Positions 9,876 to 20,093 of a stretch of 64,000 nucleotides of DNA are shown one piece after another (position 1 is the first letter of the stretch; each line of letters opens with the position of its first letter). The notes under the pieces were generated by a model. It did not search any database. It worked only from the letters and a program-made list of their open reading frames with translations, and had not been told where the DNA came from. Origin of the DNA: Zygaena filipendulae. Its lineage: Eukaryota; Arthropoda; Insecta; Lepidoptera; Zygaenidae. The stretch spans positions 4,184,001 to 4,248,000 of the forward strand of contig OU015666.1 in assembly GCA_907165275.2 (NCBI GenBank), given 5' to 3'. The position numbers were made by a program, and so were the translations under genes.

Positions 9876-12800
9876 ATGTATCTGTTCTGCACAATTTTCT
9901 TGCTTTTGCATATGTTTCACGGATTGTTATCATATTGGTTTTGTGATAGTATGCAATGGTGTTATTTTGGTGGTACTTGTATTACTTTCATTTCCCATCC
10001 AATATTATTAAAATCATGTTTCAGATTTTATATTTACCATGTTACGTCTATGTATATTTTTTATATAATAATTCCATTAACGATTTCCTCTTGTTCTATA
10101 GTCTTTTTCAAAAATAAGTCAGATTGTCCCAATGTTATTTTGGTTATTTATAAGCCTAGTTGGCGCCATTTAACTCTTTTAAAATTTTACTTACTTAATT
10201 GCTGTTATATAGAGATATCTTATAGTTTTATAATACAATTTATTCAACGGAAAAACGTAACTATTGGTCTGCTAAATCCTGGCTCACTTTGCAATCGCCG
10301 TCACCATGACGAGTTTGTAGTAGCTGTGGAGCGGCACGCGGTGGACGTGCTGGCTATTAATGAGACGTGGCTGTGTAAGGATCAAGATGCTCGCGCGCCC
10401 ATAGTGCCCGGCTTCCGTTTGCGCCATGTCCCGCGTCCAGACAATGTGCGTTCGCGCGGTGGTGGAGTAGGTTTCTATATACGGCGCGGGTTACGTGCGC
10501 GAGTTTTGGAGCATCCGTCATCTCCACCCGTCGAACAGATGTGGCTCGGTCTGAGGGTGGGTGGTTATAGTCTCGCTATTGGTACTGCCTATCGTCCGCA
10601 ATGGATAAATGTCGATACATTTATAGATGCCATGACAGAATCAGTAAATTTTTTCTCAAAATTTGATCAGGTTGTTCTGGTTGGCGATTTTAATATAGAT
10701 CTGTTGGAACGTAGTGTAAGCGATTCTATAAAACTTCTCAATTTTATTGATTGTCTTAGTCTCCAACAATACGTAAAAGAACCAACACATTTTACTGACC
10801 ATTCGGCTACTTTGTTAGATGTCGTGTGTAGTAGTATAAGAGTTGCAAATGTGATTGTAGAATATATACCAGATTTAAGTCATCATGCGTTTATCTCATT
10901 TGAACTGAATATGAAAAAGCCAAGACCAAAACCTCGATGGATAACATACAGACCTCTCAAAGACATCAATTTTGAGCTATTTAATACTGAAGTAAATTCC
11001 ATATCGTGGGAGGAGTTGTTGTGTGACAACGTGAACGACTCTCTCGTCGCATTTAACACAAAATTAAATCTTTTATTTGACTATCATGCTCCTTTTAAAA
11101 CATCTTACGTTAAGGAACAGAGCTATCCTTGGATAACACAGACTATAAAAGACATGATGCGGTTGCGAGACAAAGCGTACTCTAAAAGTCGTAAAACTAA
11201 GCTAGACCAGGATAAAAAAACATATAAAGAACTTAAAAGCGTTGTCAATGTTGCAATATTCAATGAAAAAAAGGCATACTTTCGCTATAACATAGATCAA
11301 AATTTAAAAGATACTAGTGTTCTTTGGAAGAATATTAAACGTAATATTGATTTCCGTAAGCAGCAATTTGACTTGCCTCTAAATATTAATAATCCTGATG
11401 ATATTAACAATCATTTCCTAGATATCCCAGGTAATTCATCCATAGATATGACACAATTACCCTTCTTCTGGTTTAACCGGTTTAGTTCGTCTGTATTTCG
11501 TTTGCATCGAGTAGACGAAGCAACAATATTTGAAATTATTAGAAAAATTAAAACCAACGCTCAAGGTGTGGATGGCATAACACTGAATATGATTTTACTA
11601 ACACTTCCACGAACACTACCTATTATAACTGCTATAGTAAACATGTCTATAGAAAGTGCTGTTTTTCCCGACTTATGGAAAAATGCTATAGTTCACCCAC
11701 TTCCAAAAATAAGTAATCCTAAAGAGTATAAACATCTCCGACCTATTAGTATTTTACCCTTCCTATCTAAAATACTGGAAAAAGTGGTTTGCAAACAATT
11801 AGTAGATTACCTTAACATAAATAATATCTTACCTTCGAAACAATCCGGCTTCCGAGCAGGCAGAAGCACAGCTACGGCACTACTGGATGTGGTTGACGAC
11901 ATTTTGGCCGGAAGAGACATAGGTGAGGGATCTATTCTGGTTTTGCTGGACTACTCACGCGCTTTTGATACAATTAATTCCACCTTACTTATCGCCAAAC
12001 TTACATATTATGGGTTTGACGACTCTTCATTGAAATGGTTTTCCAGTTACCTAACGGGACGTTTGCAGCAAGTAGAAGTTATCCTTAGTGATGGTACTAA
12101 ACAGTTTTCAAAAAATTTACCTATAACTAAAGGTGTACCACAAGGGTCGATACTGGGGCCTGTATTATTTATCCTCTATACTGCAGATTTACCGAAGTTT
12201 ATTAATAATAATGAATACCATCTATACGCTGATGACCTTCAAATTTACCAGAAGTTCAAACCTTGTGATACTGATCTTGCTGTTGATAGAATTAACGAGG
12301 ATCTGGTACGTGTAGCCGAATGGTCAGATGCAAACGGTCTATCGTTAAACCCATCTAAATCTAAGTTTATTGTTATAGGTACAAAAATTCAGAACTCTTC
12401 CATCGACAGTCACACCCCTGTTATAAAAATAAAAGATACACAGATCGAGCAGGTTACTGAAACTAAAAACTTGGGTCTCGTAATGGATAGTAACTTACAG
12501 TTCGAAAAGCACATTCTGGAAACAGTAAAAAGTTGTTACTATAGATTAAAGGTCTTGTATCAAATTCGGGAATATATAGGTGTTGAATCGCGAGTCTATC
12601 TCTGTGAATCTCTTATTTTGTCAAAATTAAATTATGCTGATGTTGTAGTAGGTAGTTGTTTATTGGCTCGTACAAAAAAACTTATTCAACGCGTACAAAA
12701 CTCCTGTGCTAGATTTTGCTTTCATATCCCCCGTAGAGCCCACATAACTCCTTATCTGAACAAAAGCGACTTACTGAATATGGAATCCCGGCGTACTCTC

Positions 12801-13061
12801 CACTTTGCCGCACTACTCTTTGGTGTTATTAAGAACAAAAGCCCCGCGTATCTTTATCATAAATTAAAATTGACACAACGCACACGAGTACCCGACCGTC
12901 TAATTTGCCCGAAGCACAGAACAGCTGCATTCCGTGGCAGCTTTAGATATGCAGCGACTAAATGCTGGAACAACATCCCGCCCCCCATTAGGAATTCTCG
13001 CACCATTAAAACCTTTAAAATAAATTTAAAAAAGTACATTTTAGATAAGCAAAAGTTATAG
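9876..13061 (+). CDS. LINE ORF2: APE endonuclease-reverse transcriptase polyprotein (1061 codons)
   Basis: ORF2 proteins nick target DNA and reverse-transcribe the element RNA at the nick. The endonuclease domain starts near residue 127 (VTIGLLNPGSL), followed by VDVLAINETWL, RGGGVGFYIRRGL, the catalytic VGDFNIDL block (Asp271) and LSHHAFISF where families usually have Ser-Asp-His. The reverse transcriptase spans roughly residues 590-850: HPLPK, LRPISILPFLSKILEKVV, SGFRAGRSTATALLDV, LLDYSRAFDTINSTLL, GVPQGSILGPVLFILY and the active-site YADD at 784-787. The C-terminus has the Trp-Asn-x-x-Pro-x-x-Ile-Arg motif (CWNNIPPPIRNS) common in the CR1/L2 group. There are no internal stops or frameshifts, so the copy is young. 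The first about 125 residues are AT-rich, hydrophobic and aromatic and probably include translated spacer, so the true start is uncertain. It is in the same frame as ORF1 but separated by stops. Confidence 0.93.
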   Translation: MYLFCTIFLLLHMFHGLLSYWFCDSMQWCYFGGTCITFISHPILLKSCFRFYIYHVTSMYIFYIIIPLTISSCSIVFFKNKSDCPNVILVIYKPSWRHLTLLKFYLLNCCYIEISYSFIIQFIQRKNVTIGLLNPGSLCNRRHHDEFVVAVERHAVDVLAINETWLCKDQDARAPIVPGFRLRHVPRPDNVRSRGGGVGFYIRRGLRARVLEHPSSPPVEQMWLGLRVGGYSLAIGTAYRPQWINVDTFIDAMTESVNFFSKFDQVVLVGDFNIDLLERSVSDSIKLLNFIDCLSLQQYVKEPTHFTDHSATLLDVVCSSIRVANVIVEYIPDLSHHAFISFELNMKKPRPKPRWITYRPLKDINFELFNTEVNSISWEELLCDNVNDSLVAFNTKLNLLFDYHAPFKTSYVKEQSYPWITQTIKDMMRLRDKAYSKSRKTKLDQDKKTYKELKSVVNVAIFNEKKAYFRYNIDQNLKDTSVLWKNIKRNIDFRKQQFDLPLNINNPDDINNHFLDIPGNSSIDMTQLPFFWFNRFSSSVFRLHRVDEATIFEIIRKIKTNAQGVDGITLNMILLTLPRTLPIITAIVNMSIESAVFPDLWKNAIVHPLPKISNPKEYKHLRPISILPFLSKILEKVVCKQLVDYLNINNILPSKQSGFRAGRSTATALLDVVDDILAGRDIGEGSILVLLDYSRAFDTINSTLLIAKLTYYGFDDSSLKWFSSYLTGRLQQVEVILSDGTKQFSKNLPITKGVPQGSILGPVLFILYTADLPKFINNNEYHLYADDLQIYQKFKPCDTDLAVDRINEDLVRVAEWSDANGLSLNPSKSKFIVIGTKIQNSSIDSHTPVIKIKDTQIEQVTETKNLGLVMDSNLQFEKHILETVKSCYYRLKVLYQIREYIGVESRVYLCESLILSKLNYADVVVGSCLLARTKKLIQRVQNSCARFCFHIPRRAHITPYLNKSDLLNMESRRTLHFAALLFGVIKNKSPAYLYHKLKLTQRTRVPDRLICPKHRTAAFRGSFRYAATKCWNNIPPPIRNSRTIKTFKINLKKYILDKQKL

Positions 13062-13441
13062 AGTCGCAGCACTAACTACTTAGAGATACTATGAGTCACA
13101 GTTTTTATCATTTTTTTTATAGTTCACTAGTACCAGGTTCCACCAATATCTCACGCATTCACACAGTATTTCCTACATTTTATTTACTTACAAAGAATAT
13201 TATTTATTTATTTTTTAGTTTTTTTTTTACTGTTTTTTAAATTTTTAGATTATTGTTGTTTTCTTTTTGTTTGTTACCACGGAAGTGATAAGTTTTAGTT
13301 AAGATTATTATTAATTTAGTTCTGGTATCCGCGGAAGACCAGCGTTGTGGTTTGCGCCACAACAATGCTGAGCGGAGACCTTTTTTGGTATAAATTAAAT
13401 GATAAATGTTAACTAGTACTAAGATTTTTACCAAAATAAAC

Positions 13442-13446
<5 letters not shown>

Positions 13447-13474
<28 letters not shown>
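13447..13474 (+). repeat. (ATT)n tail of the LINE
   Basis: About nine ATT units end the retrotransposon. Downstream begins TTGACACACCG with a short run of AAGATAAGAT. Confidence 0.9.
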
Positions 13475-14116
13475 TTGACACACCGATAAGATAAGATAAG
13501 ATTATTGGAAATTGAAGTTAGCTTCTTTTAAACTGAGAAAAGGAAGGTAGGTACTTCAACCATTAACTAAAGCACTTACGCACATTTGATGACTTTGTGT
13601 ATATCTATAACATCAATTTTCCAGTATAGGACCACTTTGGCAAATTGGCAACCCTAAGTTAGTCGTGTCTTCTGTGCGGACGCGGGACGCCGAGAATTTA
13701 TACGCGACGAAGTTGGAAAGCGACGAAGTCTACTCGTCGTCGTCACTTAAATTGGATGAAGGCACGGTATGAATGTTTAATTTTGTTCATTGTACGCAAT
13801 GTTTATGTACTCGGTACGCTATGATTGTGTACGTTTGTTGTTGAGTAATATTTTGGCAAGTTCCTTTTATAGGCACGCTGTTGCAATATATCGGTGTGCC
13901 ACGCATAAAAGAGTTTTATTGTAATGTCGGTTTAACATAATTATGTAAGAGATAATTTTGAATGGTTTATCATTTATGGTCACTTTAAAGTTAATATATT
14001 TCCAAAAAAAAAATACAACAACAATAAAGTTACAAGAGTTAACGGAAAGCCTTATTATATAGGCTACTTTTATCCTGAAATTTATGCAGATGAAGTCAGG
14101 GTAAGATAAGTCCGAA
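13475..14116. other. Intergenic DNA with one candidate exon
   Basis: No transposon ends. A stretch of balanced composition at about 13625-13766 stands out and is listed separately. Confidence 0.4.
13625..13766 (+). other. Possible orphan exon (unproven)
   Basis: Bounded by an acceptor-like ATCAATTTTCCAG and a donor-like GGCACG/GTATGA. One frame is open throughout (47 codons after one leading base) and contains RDAENLYATKLESDEVYSSS, a charged, codon-like stretch unlike the surrounding AT-rich DNA. No start codon, no homologue I recognise, and no neighbouring exon found. It could be part of a host gene, a 5' UTR exon, or chance. Confidence 0.2.
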
Positions 14117-14290
14117 ATATTATAAACGCAAATGTGAGTTTGTTAATAGGTTTTTTTGTTACGCTTACACACCTAAACTACTCAACCGATCAAAATGACA
14201 TATACACGTTTTGCGCACCCTATATGCGCCTACTTTTTTCTCGAAACTTCCGCGGGAACTCCGAAATTAACGCGAGTGAAAGAGCTAGTT
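14117..14290 (-). mobile_element. Lep-A copy
   Basis: Plus-strand ATATTATAAACGCAAATGTG (mirrored tail), ACTCAACCGATCAAAATGAC, CACGTTTTGCGCACCC and CCGCGGGAACTCCGAAATTA end at AGCTAGTT. It lies head to head with the next copy, 46 bp away. Confidence 0.75.
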
Positions 14291-14336
14291 AATAAATAAT
14301 CCATCTCAGAGTAATAGCCGTTCATAAATATTTCTA

Positions 14337-14554
14337 ACTAGTTGTGCCCCGCGGTTTCACCCACGTTAATTTCAGAGTTGCCGCAGGAATTCCGGGATAA
14401 AAAGTACCCTATGTGTTAGTCTGATGTATAAACTATATTATTGTGAAGTTTCATTTAAATCCATACAGTAGTTTTTGCGTGAAAGGGTAACAAACATCCA
14501 TCCATCCATCCATACATTCTTACAAACTTTCGCGTTTATAATATTAATAGGATA
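14337..14554 (+). mobile_element. Lep-A copy, near full length
   Basis: ACTAGTTGTGCCCCGCGG at the start and GTTTATAATATTAATAGGAT at the end, with GGGATAAAAAGTACCCTATG inside. A (CATC)n expansion is present before the tail. Confidence 0.8.
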
Positions 14555-14828
14555 TAGATACGTCCCGTATCTTGGTAGGTATATTTTTCAAATAAATCGC
14601 TTCGCTTATAGTTTTACACTACGACTTCACTTTGGCACGTGTCTGTAAGCCGAAGGAAGATAGCATCGAACAGATACGAGGTCTTCACCAGGAAACGAGG
14701 TCGCTTGCAACAGATAGGGTCAAAGTGGTATGCCTGCTGCATAAAATTACTGTCGGTACAGGTTAAAGAAAATTGACGTTATTGAACGGATCTCGTACAG
14801 TCATGTGCAGGCTGTAATACGCCTCTTA
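14555..14828. other. Intergenic DNA
   Basis: Nothing recognised. Confidence 0.4.
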
Positions 14829-15422
14829 GAGCCTGTCCAGATGAGGCGTTTTACGCGCGAGTCGAGAGTCCGACGCGTTGCAATTGTTTTACGCGCGAGA
14901 GCATCTGTACGGGATCTATGTGGCCAAGGAGGATGACTGGAGAGCGCACCGGAGCATTTTTGTTCTATGCACTTGTCAGTGATTTATCGAGTATCGACAA
15001 TCTTTTTACTTGTTGTTGGCAAAAATAAGGCCATACTGTTCCGGGTGTGATAGTAGGTACTTTGAGTTTAGGGATTGGTCTGCGATGCAAATATTACGTG
15101 TAAAATTTTTTTAAACTTTTCTCTGTCTGTTTATTCCAGCTAATCTCTGAAATGTGACACAGTTTTAAATATCAAATTTCGTGAGCCAATATCTCTAAAA
15201 CGGTGCATCGTAGCTTAAAAATAACAAATTTTGACCCCCCCCCCCCCCCCCGTAAACCCCCACATTCAAAAAAAGTATTATATTAAAAAAAAATACAGAT
15301 AAAATCATCTAGTAGGTACTAGAGCCACATACATAGGTAGTAGTAGTAGGTACTTATCTCGGCAACACGCGCGTTCTCAACTCGCGGCTCGCGCGTCTAA
15401 AACGCCTCATCTGGACAGGCTC
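14829..15422. mobile_element. 594-bp DNA element with 25-bp perfect inverted ends
   Basis: The first 25 bases, beginning GAGCCTGTCCAGATGAGGCG, are exactly mirrored at the right end, and the match continues imperfectly through ACGCGCGAGTCGAGAGT. No transposase frame is present. It carries a 17-C run at 15235-15251. A target duplication is not clear, so the superfamily is unassigned. Confidence 0.8.
15235..15251. repeat. (C)17 homopolymer
   Basis: Seventeen cytosines inside the 594-bp inverted-end element. Confidence 0.9.
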
Positions 15423-15433
15423 ATAATCTAGAC

Positions 15434-15684
15434 ATATAAATAAAATGGTGGTGGTGTCTGTTTGTAATTTGAAATTAACAGCTTTTCATAAATGCATACG
15501 AAATCATATATTATGGTACTAACATCAAAAATATTTTTTTAAAAATTTTCTGTCTGTTTCTTCCGGGTAATCTCTGAAACGGCTGATGCTGATGTTATAA
15601 GGAGTAACTTAGGCTACTTTTTATCCCGTAATTCCAGCAGGATCTCTGAAATTAACCCGGGTAAAACTGCGGGACACAGCCAGT
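15434..15684 (-). mobile_element. Lep-A copy, long subtype
   Basis: It carries the TTGAAATTAACAGCTTTTCA tail block, CTGTCTGTTTCTTCCGGG, TGATGTTATAAGGAGTAACT, GGCTACTTTTTATCCCG and ends GGACACAGCCAGT. Confidence 0.75.
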
Positions 15685-15691
15685 TTACAAA

Positions 15692-15860
15692 AACTAGCTG
15701 TTCCTCGCGGTTTCACTTGCGTTAGTTGCAGAGATACCGCGGGTATTCCGAGAAAAAAGTACATACTACCCTATATTTTTTTCTATAATTTGTACCTACT
15801 CTTGACAACGTGTAGGCAGTATGCAAAATTTAATGCAGTTTCTTTCGCGTTGATTTTAAA
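15692..15860 (+). mobile_element. Lep-A copy, head to head with the previous one
   Basis: AACTAGCTGTTCCTCGCGG begins 8 bp after the preceding minus-strand copy ends, so the two CGCGG ends face each other. The 3' part is degraded after ATGCAAAATTTAATG. Confidence 0.7.
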
Positions 15861-16974
15861 TAATAAATTCTTTACATTGAACGTATTCGCTTATTTTTTG
15901 TTTAATACATTGTAAACTGTGCAATGCATAAAGTGAAATTAAACTAATATAACTATTAACTTATAACATAATATATATTATTTTTATAGGCTTTTTCGAT
16001 ACGCCTAAACCTAAAGGATTTTATAAGAGCAGCTTCGAAAATTTTCGTCCTCCACATGCGGCTGCTTATACATATTGTAGCGAATGCCTCATCAAGTTAG
16101 GCACTCGTTATCACTGTAGTTGACGCTGATGTGGCACTCTTGTCGCAATAGCACAGATTAAGGTCTGGTCACCTCTGAACTTGGGTCAGGTATCCAATCC
16201 TACGCCCGCCTCTGGGCCTGCAATACTAGCGCAGACAGATCGTTTTGGTATTAAAGTTGTAATTCTTTCACTGTTTATTCACCAAGAGAATCAATGTAGA
16301 GAATAAAAGACAATGTGATGCACTTTCTTCGATATCCAATTTATAATATTACATAGACATGTATCTATTATTATTATAGTAATAAAAAATAGACTTTAAA
16401 CAGACCAAATTTTGCAATGATAATTCCTCTCAAAACTCTAAATATCGATTATGTTTTCCATATCTCTTACCAGTCCAAAATCAATAACCCTTTTTTTCTT
16501 TCTCACACCTCTCCTTTAAAAAAAAATGACATTTCAAAAGAAAAATATTAAATAAGGTTGATAATGTATCAGAATGCTACAATATGTATATCACCCTTAA
16601 AACCCCATCTATAAACTTTCTTCTTTCTAAAATGTTTTCTCTAATTGTAATATTATACTGATTTCGCTCAAGGCGTCAACCCTAAAGAGGTCGCGATGAC
16701 AAAGTGTTTCGCGCAGACATTCCGTCAAAGGGTCTGCAAATTGACTCGCCGATACCTACAACCCGGTCAGTCTGGTTGTATAGCAACTCATTAACAACCT
16801 AAAAGCCTTTTAGGTAAGGCCATTATCGAAACCAATTATTTATTATAATAGAAACATCTACCGAAAGTGTTTCTTTGTAAGTACACTGCTTTTTAGATCA
16901 GCTTGAAAATGAGGAATGCGTCTTGATTTAGTAAATATAATAGAAATTATAAAAGTAACTTTAGTAATATGAGA
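15861..16974. other. Intergenic DNA without a supported gene
   Basis: Mixed sequence with some GC-richer stretches (about 16010-16260 and 16670-16800) but no frame with family resemblance, RNA gene or transposon end that I can recognise. Confidence 0.4.
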
Positions 16975-17259
16975 AATTAACTCTGTCTGTCTGTCTGTCT
17001 GTCTGTTACTCTTTCACGTCTTAACGGGTCAACCGATCATGATGAAATTTTGTACACACGTTGTCAGAGGTACAGAGACGGACACAGGGTGCATTTTATC
17101 CCGGAATTCTCGCAGGAACTTCGAAATTAACGCCAGTAAATCTCATAAAATTTCGCATATACTCTCTCAGGAGTACAGAATAGGACATACATACTATAGG
17201 CAATTTTTATCCCAGAATTCCTGCGGGATCTCCGAAATAACCGCGGGGAACAGCTAGTA
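16975..17259 (-). mobile_element. Lep-A copies, at least two overlapping fragments
   Basis: A (CTGT)n run precedes ACTCTTTCACGTCTTAACGG, CAACCGATCATGATGAAATT, GGGTGCATTTTATCCCGG, a second partial set (AAAATTTCGCATATACTC, GACATACATACTATAGGC), and ACCGCGGGGAACAGCTAGTA at the end. Confidence 0.75.
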
Positions 17260-17924
17260 TTATGTTATATAATGCTCTTTTTCAATACACTTGTTCGTAG
17301 AGTGACTTACGAAATACAATAATAATATACAACCAAATAATATTAATAAACGACTAAAACCTTCCTTTCACGTTAATATTTCAATAAACTCGAAATTCAG
17401 CGAATTGAATCATACCTATATGAAATATGTCAATATTAATTCTGATAGTAAAATCAGACTGATAGTAGCCATTGACGACGGTTTCCCGGAGCGCCGCTTC
17501 TGCATTGCCTCCTGAATCCTGAGACTTTCAATATTGATTTGTTACCTTGCGAAGCTTCGACACAGATGTATGTATAATCGAATCACTCGCAAAGAAGTTA
17601 CCAATTTAGTACCATAAAATATTTGCTGGTTAAAACGGTCTCACTTTTAATCAAATTCTCAATTAAAAGTTCGGAAATTGGCTCCCAAATATTATTACGT
17701 CACAGGTAATATTTTGATGGCATGTAGATAAAATTTTTCAGAGGGCACACAACTTTCGCAAGAATCTCGTTTAACTTTGTGGTATTAGCCTACGTTAATG
17801 TACAAAAAATCACGTCAAAGACTTGATTTGCACATTTTCTAGGGGAAAATATGTGAGTTTTAAGCTTTGAGTAGTAATATCATATCAGCAATTAATATTA
17901 ATAGACTAGTAAAGTAAAATTATT
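17260..17924. other. Intergenic DNA
   Basis: Nothing recognised. Confidence 0.4.
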
Positions 17925-18012
17925 GACATATTATACAGACAAAGAAACAAACGGACATATCTAAATTATAAGGGTTCTGTTTTTGCCATTTGACTACGGA
18001 ACCTTAAAAAGG
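17925..18012 (+). mobile_element. Element E, terminal remnant
   Basis: ACAGACAAAGAAACAAACGG then AAGGGTTCTGTTTTTGCCAT and TACGGAACCTTAAAAA correspond to the right end of the AAACCGGCCAAGTGCG element seen more completely at 41170-41873. Confidence 0.5.
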
Positions 18013-18346
18013 AAAAGATAGGTAGGATTCTTTCGAAATTCAACATCAGTTATTACTTTTTCCTGTAACCGCTCGTAATGGTCAGGAATTTCTGCGAAGG
18101 TTTTATGCTTATAATAATATCCCTGATAGCAAGTAGAGTGTCTTTTTTAAGGATTGGATAAGAGGATAATGCTGCCTTTATGGCATGCTTTATGACCTGA
18201 TAAAAATAGTATGAAGTATATTATGTATCGTGTGCCGTAATCTATAATCTTCTTCCATACGTTCTTATTGTTTTTGTTTGCGATAGAGCAGAGATAATGG
18301 AGGCCAATATTGTACGTAATATGTTTTTCTCTGTGTCAGTAGGTAT
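18013..18346. other. Intergenic DNA
   Basis: Nothing recognised. Confidence 0.4.
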
Positions 18347-18450
18347 ATCCTAATAATAAAAATGCGAATGTGAGCTTGTTTGTTATGCTTTCAATCGCAT
18401 TAAAATTTTCATACACGTTATCATGGGTACAGCGACGGACATAGAGCAGT
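18347..18450 (-). mobile_element. Lep-A partial copy
   Basis: ATCCTAATAATAAAAATGCG (mirrored tail), then AAAATTTTCATACACGTTAT and GGTACAGCGACGGACATAGAG; truncated before the CGCGG end. Confidence 0.65.
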
Positions 18451-18630
18451 AGAATAAAAAATACACTTTGTTGAAGACGACTTATACGTAAGTATACGTA
18501 ATTACATATATTAGGTAATATTATAAAGAGATACAATTTAAAAGTTAACAATATAAATATGAAACAAATAATGCACAAACATTATAAAATACAGATCTAT
18601 GTTATTATTAGGTTAGGTTGTTTAGTTTTA

Positions 18631-18870
18631 GTTGGACATAGATAAACAATAGTGTGTTAACCCACAATGGAGAAATTTTGAGTAAAACGTGTTTTAAAAT
18701 TATAGCGCCATTTTTTGTCAACATTTTTTATGTTCAATATTTAGTTACATACTTAAACAATGTAATAAAGTAAACAGATAATTAAAAAACGTTCCCTAAC
18801 TCTGAATAAATCGTTCTGAAGCAATAACTTAATTTTGTGGGTTAACATGTTATTGCTTATCTGCGTCCAG
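18631..18870 (-). mobile_element. MITE-C copy 2
   Basis: Left end TTGGACATAGATAAACAATA with GTGTGTTAACCCACAAT; right end TGTGGGTTAACATGTTATTG...CTGCGTCCAG. Reverse-complemented, it aligns with 6911-7151 end to end, including the AATTTCTCCATTGTGGG block. Confidence 0.85.
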
Positions 18871-18909
18871 TTTATTGTTGTATTATATAAGTACTTGTAC
18901 GTTAATAAA

Positions 18910-19378
18910 TTTAAAAGTTTGTAAATAGGGGATAATCTCTGAATGTAAAGAACCGATACTAAAAAAATTTTTCACTGATAGGAAGCTAGTCTCCCTGAGT
19001 GACACGGGATATTTCAGAAGAAAAAGTTGATCTCGTGGGGACCAGTTATTAAGTGTAAAGTAACCAATAATTTAGGTCTTGAGCTGGAGGGAGATAGGGT
19101 ACTTTCATCCTGAGATAGAGTTCCGGCGAGAATTCCGAAATTGGTGCGGGTGATACCGCGGAGGGATGAGTTGTCTAAACTAATAATGGGGAACGATTCC
19201 ATTTTTTGTTCGTTTGTTTGTTACAATTTATCTCGAAAACAACTGGACCGATTTCAAAAATTCTTTCACCATTATATTACTACAATATCCCTGAGTAACA
19301 TAGGCTATATTGTAACCCGGAAAACCCCAGCGGGAGCTCCGAAATTACCGCGGGTGGAACAGCGGGCAATAGCTAGTA
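18910..19378 (-). mobile_element. Two successive Lep-A copies
   Basis: The first (18910-19170) contains GGGGATAATCTCTGAATG, TAGGAAGCTAGTCTCCCTGA and a GGTGATACCGCGG end. The second (19205-19378) starts GTTCGTTTGTTTGTTACAAT and ends CAGCGGGCAATAGCTAGTA. Both point to the minus strand. Confidence 0.65.
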
Positions 19379-19562
19379 AGTTAATAAAAATCAAATCCCG
19401 TGTTATCAGAGTGCGTGCCTCGTTATTTATAGACACAGTCGTCACACATGACAACGCGTCTATTTCGATTTGAACCGCTCGCCCGAGATATCTTTGGCGC
19501 TCTGTAATAGTGACACAATGTACGTAGGTATATCATATACATCTATACAGTAGGTATACTTA
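19379..19562. other. Short intergenic spacer
   Basis: Nothing recognised. Confidence 0.35.
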
Positions 19563-20093
19563 TAAATAAAAGTGTCTGTTTGTAATCCCAAATTAACAGC
19601 TTTTCACTAATTATATGCATACAATAATAATAATAAATACATAAAAATAAATAAATAAATAAATTTATACTGTAAAAAACCTAAATTTAAGATAAACAAC
19701 ACTTCGCAACACACAGATCTATTTGATCCCACACAATCCCACACTAAGCTATAAGCTCGTGTCGTGGAAACGAAGCAAACGTGGTATATACTAGGTACAT
19801 ATTATTATAACATATTATTATTATAATGAAAGTACATGTAAATGTATACGACACTTACATAAAAAAAAAATTATTGTCTGGTGTTTGTCTGTCTGTTTGT
19901 TCAAGCTAGTCTCTGAAACCGCTGGACCGATTTTAACGCGACTTTCACTGGCAGATATCTAATGTTATAAGGAGTACCTAACGTAGGCTACTTTTAGTTA
20001 AGAAACGTAACGAACGTAAAGTACGTTTAGTTTAGTTTTAGTCCCTGCGGGAAATCTTCTCACGCGGGTGAAACCGCGGGGCACTAGGTACCC
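19563..20093 (-). mobile_element. Lep-A copy split by a SINE
   Basis: The long-subtype block GTGTCTGTTTGTAATCCCAA, ATTAACAGCTTTTCACTAAT is separated from its continuation (TTGTCTGTCTGTTTGTTCAAG, CTCTGAAACCGCTGGACCGA, GGGTGAAACCGCGGGGCAC) by about 200 bp carrying SINE-S sequence. Compare the unsplit layout at 15434-15684. Confidence 0.65.
19627..19820 (-). mobile_element. SINE-S, 5'-truncated copy nested in Lep-A
   Basis: It matches the 3' half of the SINE at 22381-22673: ACAACACTTCGCAACACACA, GATCCCACAC, AAGCTATAAGCTCGTGTCGT, GCAAACGTGGTATATACTA. The tRNA-like head is absent, as expected for a 5'-truncated retroposition product. An (AATA)n stretch marks its 3' end. Confidence 0.75.

Larger units (their letters stand above)
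9309..13474 (+). mobile_element. Non-LTR retrotransposon (CR1/L2/Jockey group), 5'-truncated
   Basis: The element contains the C-terminal part of ORF1, an AT-rich inter-ORF stretch, a complete-looking ORF2 with endonuclease and reverse transcriptase, about 390 bp of 3' UTR and an (ATT)n tail at 13447-13474. A microsatellite tail in place of poly(A) is usual in the CR1/L2 side of non-LTR elements. The 5' end cuts into ORF1, as expected for incomplete reverse transcription. I could not find a convincing target-site duplication. Clade assignment within the group needs a tree. Confidence 0.9.

Noticed and set aside
9876..10256. A separate membrane protein encoded by the hydrophobic N-terminal part of ORF2
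   Set aside because: Hydrophobicity comes from translating AT-rich, TTT/ATT-rich spacer; it is continuous with ORF2 and has no independent stop.
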